This document shows positions 60,601-64,000 of a stretch of DNA of 64,000 bases, piece after piece. A program made the position numbers and the translations under genes. The notes beneath the pieces are model-generated. The model was not told the DNA's origin, did not search any database, and worked only from the letters and a program-made list of their open reading frames with translations. The DNA comes from Alviniconcha marisindica (lineage: Eukaryota > Mollusca > Gastropoda > Provannidae). How positions within the stretch are numbered: the first letter of the stretch is position 1; each line of letters starts with the position of its first letter. The stretch spans positions 302,501-366,500 of the forward strand of contig JABMCL010001273.1 in NCBI GenBank assembly GCA_018857735.1, given 5' to 3'.

Positions 60601-62638
60601 TTTATTTGAAGGTTGAGCAACAGGCTTGCAGTTCAAAGAACATGGCAGTGCACATGACTGGTGGCATTGCAAAACTGGAGAAATTTGTTTGTGTGAAGAG
60701 GGCATAACAAGCTTGTGACTGGAACTGATGGAAGGTCGTTACAGAACACTAACAAGTTAACAACACAAACCCATAGTTACAAAAAGACATTTTTGTCTCA
60801 TCAAATATTCTGTGGTTCCATCAAAGTTCAAGCATAACAGAAAAAAGAAAGATGGTTGGGAACATTAACACTTTTGCCCAGACCACTCCGCCATGAGAAA
60901 TACGTTGTTACCTTCCTCTGTGAATGGCTCAAACAGTCGGAGTCTGTCACTGTACTGTTAAACTGGTATTAACGTTATGTGCAGAATGGTGAAGCTGTCA
61001 AAAGAGAAGCTATAGCCTATAGCAAGCGTGTCAGTATGTTGTCAGTGTCAATGTTCCTGCTGTGAATTGTTGACTACCAGCAGGGGGACAAAGGTTTTTG
61101 GAAAAAAGGGGGCCTCTTTTTACCCAGTAGGGGGGTTGTAAAAAGTAATCATTGTCATCAGATAATCTGGAGAAGAGTGATTGATTAAAAAAAAAAAAAA
61201 AAAGAGAATAAAGAAAAAGAAATTTGTTGTTATTGATAAAATGATAGAAGGAAAACAATTTTTAATTAAAAAAAGCCTTGAAACAATGCGTTTGAACCTG
61301 GTTCAGATTGATGCATTGTAAAAGTGTTCAAGTTGTGTGTTTAATGGAGCAGTAACTTGGTCCATGAAATGGCCTGTAACTACTAGTGTGAATTTGAAAT
61401 GAAAACCCTGTACAACCTCTGTATTCCACAGTAGGGTAGTCTCATTCCACAGTAGGGTAGTCTCATTCCACAGTAGGGTAGTCTCATTCCACAGTAGGGT
61501 AGTCTCAAACCATGGTGAAGAATCTTCAGATGTGGGTGGTGATGGTTTGGGTTTATGGGCGAGGACACTGACCCAGCAGTTTGGCGCACAGGGCAGAAGT
61601 GGGTGTGGGGGGCTGCGGCCCATTCCAGTATGCACTCAGTGTGGTGGTGGTAAAAACTGTCCCTCACATATATACTGTCCTACAGACAGAGGTGCCAGCT
61701 GACTTCCTCCAAATGGCCGCACTGTATCCCTGCTGAATGGATTTATTTTCCCATGATTCTTAAGACACAGGCAGAGGTGCCAGCCATCCCTGAAGGACCA
61801 TAGTGTGTTCCTGCCAGATTGATATAATTTTCCCATGGTTATTAATTTGTCTTGGCAAATCGGAAATTTATCAGGGACTTGAGTTACGTGTGTTGAAAAT
61901 TTGATTTTGATGTTCTGTCAGCCACACAGTAAGGTCAAGATGAGATCACGTGCACAGGAGATGACAAACTGACAACAAGCGAGTTCACATGACCGTGTTT
62001 GCCAATCTAAAACCAATCATGCAGTTCTTTTGTTTGTTGAGGCGATCGCCATTACTGCGGACAGTTAACTCAGAAGGAGTCTTTTGTTCACCAAACTGTG
62101 AAGAATAGTGAATTATGGGATGAGAATGGGGCCAGATGAGAAAGCAAGTAGTTGAGAAAGGAGGTGGGTGGAAAAATGGCTGCTGCATGTCTCATCAGCT
62201 TCTTCCGCTTTGGCGGAGAAGCGGAACACAATTTTGAAAAGTACTGCCAAAAGCTAAAAAGGTCACTGGCAATAGTGCTGCATAGTTGTCCTTTTTTGGG
62301 GAGGATAAAGGGGGGGGGGGGGGGGGGGGCACCTCTGTATCTGTTCCTGGGATTCTAATCCTTGAAGACAAGCAGGCACAAAACTTGCAGCATTACAAAC
62401 CTCAAAGCCCTGGGCCTTTGTGCCCTTGACGACAGCGCAGACTCTGGCTACAACTTGTGGGGCTTGTTTCTGCCCAGGGTTACTACAAGGACACGGTGGA
62501 GTTTTTCTTTGACTCACGCGACAGGTGCAAGTACTTCTGGAAGAAGTGCATCGAGCACCACACCTTCTTCCGGTGCCAGACGGTGAAGCGGGTGCCCCGT
62601 AACAAGGCCAGGGTGGTGAGCCGAGGGTCGTCGTTCAG
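27180..62638 (+). CDS. FERM-domain gene (FARP/FRMD7-like), 5' half, eight coding exons
   Basis: Joining 27279-27377, 36792-36896, 40522-40640, 47830-47927, 49383-49512, 51176-51263, 54071-54226 and 62478-62638 gives 956 nt (319 residues) with every junction in phase and all introns GT-AG. The product is a near-complete FERM domain: F1 about residues 11-95, F2 about 100-205, F3 about 214-308, then the start of the FERM-adjacent segment (RGSSFR). [18 protein letters not shown] and DYFGLE point to FARP1, FARP2 and FRMD7 more than to ERM, talin or PTPN families. FERM domains dock proteins to membrane phosphoinositides and receptor tails. FARPs add DH and PH domains that act on Rho-family GTPases; those would be encoded beyond the window. 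Six of the seven introns are crowded with minisatellites. Family assignment is from memory of conserved motifs, so the ortholog is not settled. Confidence 0.9.
27725..27895 (+). repeat. Direct duplication containing the GTTTTACACCCAGTCA repeat
   Basis: A segment of about 87-95 bp (AGCAAAAGCAAGGTAATAAG, TTGGTGTTTTACACCCAGTC, ATTATTATGTCACTGTCAGG) occurs twice head to tail in intron 1. Confidence 0.85.
29112..29258 (+). mobile_element. LINE ORF C-terminal fragment
   Basis: Translation gives [19 protein letters not shown], then [13 protein letters not shown] and TAG at 29256-29258. The S-F-F-x-R-T-x-x-D-W-N-x-L pattern is the terminal motif of some non-LTR retrotransposon ORF2 proteins, of a different lineage from those at 1475 and 17040. 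It ends 16 bp before the terminal repeat of the next transposon. Confidence 0.75.
29969..30675. repeat. Subterminal CTGTCGGATGTAAC words of the inner element
   Basis: CTGTCGGATGYAAC or close variants near 29969, 30304, 30503 and 30652, and inverted near 30140 (GTTACATCCGACAG). Each is followed by GGACACAA or GGACATAAC within 10-20 bp. A further variant is at 32413. Spacing is 150-200 bp. Repeated words near one end of a DNA element often mark transposase-binding sites; that role is inference. Confidence 0.75.
31109..31177 (-). CDS. Putative terminal exon within the inner element
   Basis: On the minus strand a strong acceptor (TTTCTTTTCAG) is followed by 22 codons reading [20 protein letters not shown] then QH and TAG. 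Exon phase is 0 if the acceptor is right. No domain recognised. It fits a spliced gene carried by the transposon on its minus strand. Confidence 0.45.
   Translation of the reverse strand, partial: AKEVDAPKGQEQVFFMTQQGQH
32488..32506 (-). CDS. Putative short first exon within the inner element
   Basis: Minus-strand ATGGTGCCAACAAGGAACG ends at a consensus donor (gtgagtg). The intron start resembles that of the outer element's exon at 34727-34819 (gtgagtg, then TTTCGAT and TTCATGTAC in both), which supports a shared gene structure. Only six codons plus one base, so support is modest. Confidence 0.4.
34727..34819 (-). CDS. Putative first exon of the outer family T element
   Basis: Minus-strand ATG at 34819 opens 31 codons, [20 protein letters not shown] then [11 protein letters not shown], ending at ACG/gtgagt, phase 0. 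It lies about 110 bp inside the right terminal repeat, where a transposon promoter and first exon would be expected. No domain recognised. Copy 1 has lost this part. Confidence 0.5.
35097..35130 (+). repeat. (CCAGAT)n microsatellite
   Basis: About five to six hexamer copies in FERM intron 1. Confidence 0.95.
35880..36060. repeat. CA-rich microsatellite
   Basis: Impure ACACGCATGCA stretch, then pure (CA)n from about 36020 to 36060. Confidence 0.97.
36223..36480 (+). repeat. 76-80 bp tandem repeat, about 3.5 copies
   Basis: Units begin GGCTGGTAGTAGCACTGTAG and contain GCCTGCTAATAAATATTCAT. Starts near 36223, 36299, 36379 and 36455. The last runs into the 64-bp array; both share CAGGCC and GTACAG words. 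Confidence 0.9.
36492..36803 (+). repeat. 64-bp array carrying the exon 2 splice acceptor
   Basis: Copies start CCTGTACAGGCCGGCCTTCA at 36492, 36556, 36620, 36684 and 36748. Each contains TTTGAATTACAG/GTGAAGGC, the exon 2 acceptor and first exon bases. The fifth copy's acceptor is the real one (36792). Decoy exon starts are at 36536, 36600, 36664 and 36728. Reading from a decoy in the exon frame meets TGA after 18 codons. Confidence 0.95.
36792..36896 (+). CDS. FERM gene exon 2, residues 34-68 (F1 lobe)
   Basis: Exactly 35 codons, phase 0 at both ends: [20 protein letters not shown] then [15 protein letters not shown]. The L-x-E-x-D-Y-F-G-L motif is a hallmark of the FERM F1 lobe. The acceptor TTGAATTACAG is the last of five near-identical copies. 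The donor is GAG/gtcagt. Residue spacing to exon 1 matches FARP with no gap. Confidence 0.95.
37345..37700. repeat. AT and AC microsatellites
   Basis: (AT)n at about 37345-37402, (CA)n blocks from 37411 to 37530 broken by GTGTGCACAGTATAGT, and (TA)n at 37655-37700. All in FERM intron 2. Confidence 0.97.
38190..38770 (+). repeat. Dispersed family A, older copy
   Basis: Same landmark order as at 6860-7865, with CpG sites decayed to TG or CA (for example GGGTGCTGACAGCCTC for GGGCGCTGAC...GTC). It contains a private 48-bp tandem repeat (GATAAATGGCAGTAACTGAG, starts near 38299, 38347 and 38395) built on the GGCAGTAAGTTT box of the family. Confidence 0.8.
38775..39116 (+). repeat. 69-bp tandem repeat, five copies, open in several frames
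   Basis: Five nearly identical 69-bp units (CTTGAAAGCCAAAGGTCAAG ... AACAATATATACT). Because 69 is divisible by three, a plus frame repeats [20 protein letters not shown] with QYI, and two minus frames are also open. It sits in FERM intron 2 at the end of a family A copy. I call it a minisatellite, not an exon, because no splice sites frame it. Confidence 0.9.
39420..39552 (+). repeat. Short TTATTACTCARTGCTCATTG repeat
   Basis: About seven half-units of 17-18 bp alternating TTATTACTCAGTGC and TCATTGC. Confidence 0.9.
40220..40545 (+). repeat. 57-77 bp array carrying the exon 3 splice acceptor
   Basis: Units contain ACTGACACATTGAGTGGTGA, then TGTGTTGTGCAG/TGCTGGTTAGACAATGACAA. The final copy's acceptor is real (40522). 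Decoy exon starts lie at 40245, 40322, 40399 and 40465. The repeat includes about 25 bases of exon (codons for C-W-L-D-N-D-K...). The decoys at 40245 and 40465 were translated and meet TGA within 9-16 codons. Confidence 0.92.
40522..40640 (+). CDS. FERM gene exon 3, residues 69-107 plus split codon (F1-F2)
   Basis: Reads [39 protein letters not shown], then AG of a split Arg. W-L-D...K-Q-L and V-K-F-Y...L-x-x-E-L-T-R are the standard F1 end and F1-F2 link of FERM domains. The acceptor GTTGTGCAG is the last of a series of duplicated acceptors. The donor ACAAG/gtgatt is weak at +5 but keeps phase with exon 4. Confidence 0.94.
41261..41410 (+). repeat. Dispersed GTCCACAGAAACC repeat, two tandem pieces
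   Basis: ACGTCCACAGAAACCCTAGG near 41277 and ACGTCCACAGAAACCATAAG near 41369. Related sequence occurs at 16105-16180 and, inverted, at 9172-9230. Identity of the family is unknown. Confidence 0.7.
42000..42160 (+). repeat. Flanking module of the 5-kb satellite, left copy
   Basis: AAACCAGGACTGAGTTGTAG, ATGCAAAACATTCTGC and TTGCTAATGGGAGCCCTGG recur in order at 47140-47310, just outside the far end of the satellite, and partly at 42400-42510 inside it. Confidence 0.85.
43055..43152 (+). mobile_element. Retroelement tail inserted in the satellite
   Basis: CATTGTGCCCTAGATCTTGC, ATAGAAATG and a terminal ATTATTATTATTATT run have the look of a LINE or SINE 3' end. Too short to classify. Confidence 0.5.
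44945..46125 (+). mobile_element. Retroelement tail, itself split by a DNA element
   Basis: Left part ends TTGTAAAGCGCAGTCAG ... AAAAGCTATCTATTA (to 45087). The remaining TATTATTATTAT resumes at 46109. GTAAAGCGC and the (TTA)n end match the retroelement tails at 1475-2086 and 17040-17660. Confidence 0.6.
45088..46108. mobile_element. 1.0-kb DNA element with CAGGG...CCCTG ends
   Basis: Left end CAGGGGTCATGCTCATTGCA; right end, inverted, CAGGGTTCGCGCTGCCTTTT. Inside, TTTTGCGTAAATATTGCATT on the left mirrors ACGTATTTTGCGTCAATGGC read inward from the right. TATTA lies on both sides. CAGGG ends are common in hAT elements, but the flanking duplication is imperfect, so only a DNA-element call is made. 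A minus frame at 45257-45595 (112 codons) has no recognised domain. Confidence 0.6.
47140..47310 (+). repeat. Flanking module of the 5-kb satellite, right copy
   Basis: Direct repeat of 42000-42160 (GGGTTGTAGAAGGGACAAGG, TTGCTAATGGGAGCCCTGG). Confidence 0.85.
47405..47840 (+). repeat. 82-89 bp array carrying the exon 4 splice acceptor
   Basis: Units contain CATTGACTAGTTTAGTGGTA, AACAGTCTGACACCAGTGGG and CCTTTTATCCACAG/GTACTGT. The real acceptor is 47829/47830 (TTCTATCCCCAG/GTACTGT). Decoy exon starts are at 47487, 47575, 47657 and 47741. All four, read in the exon frame, stop at TAG or TGA within 6-8 codons. Confidence 0.93.
47830..47927 (+). CDS. FERM gene exon 4, split Arg108 to residue 140 (F2 lobe)
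   Basis: With the AG from exon 3 it reads [21 protein letters not shown] then [12 protein letters not shown], ending with G of a split Ala. L-T-R-Y-x-x-x-L-Q-I-R-x-D-L...[10 protein letters not shown] is the F2 opening helix pair. Acceptor CTATCCCCAG is the last of five related acceptors. Donor CAAG/gtatca. Confidence 0.95.
47945..48440 (+). repeat. 37-bp array starting just after the exon 4 donor
   Basis: About 13 units of TCTCTTGTCATTTCCCAG plus (C/T)GACTTTATTTTTGGTG, with length variants of 32-37 bp. It begins about 20 bp inside intron 4. Every unit holds a pyrimidine-rich TCATTTCCCAG that resembles a 3' splice site. The frames reading [13 protein letters not shown] are artefacts. Confidence 0.93.
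48595..48930. mobile_element. Foldback element, copy 2
   Basis: Left arm AGATCCAAACACATGAAAGG and TATTAGGACAAAACACAACA; right arm carries the inverse TGTTGTGTTTTGTCCTAATG and ACACTAGCGGTTATTCTTGT. Same organisation as 16417-16890 but a different central segment. It lies in FERM intron 4. Confidence 0.85.
49383..49512 (+). CDS. FERM gene exon 5, split Ala141 to residue 183 (F2 lobe)
   Basis: Reads [20 protein letters not shown] then [20 protein letters not shown] and RQH, ending in GT of a split Val. E-I-G-D-F is strongly conserved in FERM F2. Acceptor CATCTTTGTGCAG. Donor CATGT/gtaagt, a perfect consensus. The exon's last 25 bases and donor seed the 44-bp array that follows. Reading past the donor gives an immediate TAA. 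Confidence 0.95.
49484..51030 (+). repeat. 44-bp array derived from the exon 5 end and its 5' splice site
   Basis: About 33 units of GACACAAAGTTATGGACTGT, CACAGGCAGCATGT and CTAAGTCT. The unit matches exon bases AAAATTATGGATTATCACAGGC onward plus the donor and start of intron 5. In most units the donor GTAAGT has become CTAAGT. About nine keep GTAAGT (near 49561, 49657, 49747, 49789, 49831, 50095, 50535, 50667 and 50695). The last copies are diverged. Confidence 0.95.
51176..51263 (+). CDS. FERM gene exon 6, split Val184 to residue 213 (end of F2)
   Basis: Reads [21 protein letters not shown] then [10 protein letters not shown]-x-S-P-A-E-A-D/E...L-x-T-A-R-x-x-E-M-Y-G-I closes the F2 lobe in the FARP and 4.1 families. 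Acceptor TTGTCATTTCAG at 51175, donor AAG/gtaagg, phase 0. It has no attached minisatellite on its 5' side. Confidence 0.95.
51420..51885. repeat. TG/TATG/TAGA microsatellite
   Basis: Impure GTGTGTATGTAGATGTCTGT repeats in FERM intron 6. Confidence 0.97.
51886..53120. repeat. 50-bp minisatellite, about 25 copies
   Basis: Unit GTGATGGTGGTAGTACACAG plus GTGTGTGAGCAGTTGTGCAT and GTGTGTGAGA, 46-50 bp. All three minus frames stay open for more than 550 codons because the unit lacks stops in any phase. These frames are not genes. Confidence 0.97.
53300..54060 (+). repeat. 27-45 bp TGTGTTACTTTGGAGTCAG array up to exon 7
   Basis: Units of ACTTTGGAGTCAGTGTGTTA plus CCTGTGTGTT, preceded by a looser GAGTCAGTGTRTTACCTGTG stretch from 53300. 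The array stops about 10 bp before the exon 7 acceptor. Unlike exons 2-4, the exon itself is not part of the unit. Confidence 0.94.
54071..54226 (+). CDS. FERM gene exon 7, residues 214-265 (F3 lobe)
   Basis: 52 codons, phase 0 at both ends: [59 protein letters not shown] is the most FARP/FRMD7-specific stretch of the protein and forms the PH-like F3 lobe. Acceptor ACCGGTGTGCAG, donor TAT/gtgaga. Confidence 0.96.
54572..54915 (+). repeat. 49-bp tandem repeat, seven copies
   Basis: Unit TTGAGGCTCACATCCCAAAG plus GAAAGCATTTGACAGGGTTG and TGTGTTGTT. Near-identical copies, in FERM intron 7. Confidence 0.96.
54916..55259. other. Intron 7 DNA, nothing recognised
   Basis: No exon-like motif with splice sites. 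Confidence 0.5.
55260..56005 (+). repeat. Composite 26/22-bp array
   Basis: Two unit types, CAGCATCAGCGGCAGTACAT-AACTGT (26 bp) and CAGGCAATACGTAACTGT-type (about 22 bp), arranged in alternating order so that 48-bp and 74-bp higher-order units appear. Confidence 0.95.
56006..56539. other. Intron 7 DNA, nothing recognised
   Basis: A minus-strand frame of 151 codons (56039-56494) is open, but I see no known domain, splice framing or repeat; it could be chance. Confidence 0.4.
56540..57480 (+). repeat. Degenerate ~22-bp AAAGGACAAGTTGTCATCC array
   Basis: About 40 units of AAAAGGACAAGTNGTCATCC with many substitutions. From 57220 onward the units alternate with CTACAAGAACAAGTAACAAT. Open frames such as [12 protein letters not shown] are products of the repeat. 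Confidence 0.9.
57948..58276 (+). repeat. 40-bp tandem repeat, about 8 copies
   Basis: Unit TCAGTGTTGCTGGGGAACAG plus TTGCATTGTCCCCTTATACG, varying only at ATACG/ATATG. Near identity suggests recent amplification. Confidence 0.97.
58277..58755. other. Intron 7 DNA, nothing recognised
   Basis: Short imperfect duplications (for example GTGACTTTTGTTTGCC and GTGACTTTTGGTTGACC) but no gene. Confidence 0.5.
58756..59190 (+). repeat. 21-bp repeat followed by TCTCTGTG microsatellite
   Basis: Four copies of CTGCTTCATCTGACCATCTC at about 58760-58842, then 350 bp of TCTGTGTGTCTC-type sequence. Confidence 0.95.
59345..59545 (+). repeat. GAAGGGATAAATTTAAAGGGGAA repeats with G run
   Basis: Three spaced copies of AAGGGATAAATTTAAAGGGG near 59348, 59419 and 59499. 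A G-rich tract lies near 59378-59407. Confidence 0.85.
59815..60475. repeat. 31-bp minisatellite, about 21 copies
   Basis: Unit AGTGAAATAGTACTGTGGTA plus TGAATAGTGAT, with variants AAATCG and AAAAAG. The minus frame reading [14 protein letters not shown] is an artefact. Confidence 0.96.
60476..61424. other. Intron 7 DNA, nothing recognised
   Basis: Unique-looking DNA with an A18 run near 61186-61203. Confidence 0.5.
61425..61510 (+). repeat. 21-bp tandem repeat, four copies
   Basis: CATTCCACAGTAGGGTAGTCT repeated head to tail; the last is partial. Confidence 0.95.
62478..62638 (+). CDS. FERM gene exon 8, residues 266-318 plus split codon (F3 end and FERM-adjacent start)
   Basis: Reads [53 protein letters not shown], then AG of a split Arg. 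W-K-x-C-I-E-H-H-x-F-F-R is the conserved C-terminal helix of F3. V-x-S-R-G-S-S-F-R begins the FERM-adjacent segment. Acceptor TTTCTGCCCAG, donor TTCAG/gtcagt. The next exon should open with a residue continuing S-S-F-R-(Y/F)-S-G-R-T. I do not see it before the window ends. Confidence 0.95.
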
Positions 62639-62739
62639 GTCAGTGGCTGTCGCGCTTCCTTAGGCCTGGCAATTGTTGGCTGGTTAGTGCAATTCCACTA
62701 AAACACTGCCTGTGTTTTGCTAAAAATGCACACTGACAC

Positions 62740-62801
62740 ACACACACACATGCATGCATGCATACACACACATGCATGCACACACGCATGCTTGCTTGCA
62801 T

Positions 62802-62858
<57 letters not shown>
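62740..62858. repeat. CA-rich microsatellite
   Basis: Impure CATGCATGCACACA then pure (CA)n to 62858. Confidence 0.97.
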
Positions 62859-62860
<2 letters not shown>

Positions 62861-63109
62861 TGCTTTCGCTGAAATCAAACCAAGAAGAAAAAGAGTTTGC
62901 ACTGAAAACACCTAAGCATGTACATTATGTACATTACATTAAAAACTTGAGAGCTGGCCGATAGTCTTCTAATTGATGCTATTGCAGCAGAGATACCCCC
63001 CAAGCCCCAGCCCACCCTTCCAGCTTTTGACTCAGAGAATACCCCTGTCTGTGTGCTCCATGGACCCTCTCTCCTTGCTTTTGAGTTTTGAGAAACAGTC
63101 TCTTGGCAC

Positions 63110-63830
63110 CCTCCCCCTGCCCCTTTCCCCCCCCTCCTCCCCCCCTCCCTCCCCCCTCCCCCCCCTTTCCTCCCAGGCCTCCTGCCTTCCCTCCCCTCCC
63201 CCTCCCCTCTTGCCCCCCTTTCCTCCCAGGCCTCCTGCCTTCCTCTCCCTCCCCTCCTCCCTCCCCCTCCCTTTCCCCGGCCTCCTGCCTTCCCTCCCTC
63301 CCCCCTCTTGCCCCCCCTTTTCCTCCCAGGCCTCCTGCCTTCCCTCCCCTCCCCCTCCCTCTTGCCCCCCCTTTTCCTCCCAGGCCTCCTGCCTTCCCTC
63401 CCTCCCCCTCCCCTCTTGCCCCCCCTTTCCTCCCAGGCCTCCTGCCTTCCCTCCCTCCCCCCTCTCTGCCCCCTTTCCTCCCGGCCTCCTGCCTTCCCTC
63501 CCTCCCCCTCCTCTTGCCCCCCTTTCCTCCCAGGCCTCCTGCCTTCCCTCCCCCCTCCCCTCTTGCCCCCCCCTTTTCCCTCCCAGGCCTCCTGCCTTCC
63601 CTCTTTCCCTCCTCCTCCCAGTCCTCGCCTTCCTCCCTCCCTCCTCTCTGCCCCCCTTTTCCTCCCAGGCCTCCTGCCTTCCTCCCTCCCCTCCTCTTGC
63701 CCCCCTCCACCTCCTGCCTCCCTCCCCCCCTCTTCTTCCTCCCAGGCCTCCTGCCTTCCTCCCTCCCCCTCCCTCTTGCCCCCCTTTTCCTCCCAGGCCT
63801 CCTGCCTTCCTTCCCTCCCCCAACCCCACC
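63110..63830 (+). repeat. ~50-60 bp pyrimidine-rich array with repeated CCTCCCAG/GCC
   Basis: About 13 units of CCTTTTCCTCCCAGGCCTCC plus TGCCTTCCCTCCCTCCCCCT. The plus strand is almost pure pyrimidine for 720 bp. Each unit holds a long pyrimidine run followed by CAG/GCC, which is the form of a strong 3' splice site. It lies 470 bp downstream of exon 8. The long open frames on both strands (Pro/Ser-rich and Gly/Arg/Glu-rich) are composition artefacts. Confidence 0.94.
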
Positions 63831-64000
63831 CCACCCCATTTTGTTTTCTTTATAAATTTGTAATGACAATGATGGTGGTAGTAATATTTCGTGTGTAATT
63901 TTACTTATCAGCATGGTAATGATAGTAATTTAGTGTGCACAGTTAGAATATTTTACTTATCACTCATCAGAGGCAGAAGAAGCTCCCCTCTTCATGTCCA
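63831..64000. other. Intron DNA, nothing recognised
   Basis: An ATCAG/AGG near 63970 is a possible acceptor, but the following codons do not continue the FERM-adjacent motif, so no exon is called. Confidence 0.4.

Noticed and set aside
62875..63914. Long frames on both strands (Pro/Ser-rich plus, Gly/Arg/Glu-rich minus)
   Set aside because: A product of the pyrimidine-rich array. Several frames on both strands are open together and show no domain.
63970..64000. Possible FERM exon 9 after ATCAG
   Set aside because: The codons after it would read G-R-R-S-S, which does not continue the expected S-G-R-T motif after RGSSFR.

Overview
The window is eukaryotic, almost certainly from a marine invertebrate and most likely a mollusc (gastropod-like). 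Coding sequence is sparse and split into exons of about 90-220 bp with GT-AG introns. Dinucleotide microsatellites, poly-C/poly-G runs and dozens of minisatellites fill the introns, and LINE tails, tRNA-derived SINE pieces, DNA transposons and foldback elements are scattered throughout. The taxon is an inference from genome style; no marker gene fixes it.

Two host genes are supported, both on the + strand. (1) At 2124-3455 lie the last two exons of a TNF-superfamily ligand. They carry most of the TNF homology domain and end in the family-typical SYFGLYLI strand. (2) From 27180 to beyond the right edge lies the 5' half of a FERM-domain gene. Eight coding exons join in phase to give 319 residues covering F1, F2 and F3 and the start of the FERM-adjacent region. 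The closest family I recognise is FARP1/FARP2/FRMD7. The diagnostic DH and PH domains of FARP would lie outside the window.

Layout: 0-2.1 kb, simple repeats and a LINE 3' end. 2.1-3.6 kb, the TNF exons. 3.6-21 kb, repeats: 38-, 33- and 70-bp minisatellites, a recurrent ~0.6-kb family, a SINE with poly-C tail, a foldback element, a second LINE tail and many microsatellites. 21-27 kb, AT-rich DNA with one transposon copy and a broken SAP-domain exon. 27-62.6 kb, the FERM gene. Its intron 1 holds a 5.7-kb transposon with a 3.4-kb relative nested inside it. Its intron 3 holds a 5-kb satellite invaded by a retroelement tail, itself invaded by a DNA element. 62.6-64 kb, intronic DNA with a pyrimidine-rich array.

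The most interesting pattern is that several minisatellites are anchored on exon edges. At FERM exons 2, 3 and 4 the repeat unit contains the 3' splice site plus the first exon bases. At exon 5 it contains the exon end plus the 5' splice site. In the TNF gene the terminal exon shows the same at both its start and its stop codon. This leaves rows of decoy splice sites beside the real ones, and every decoy acceptor I translated runs quickly into an in-frame stop.
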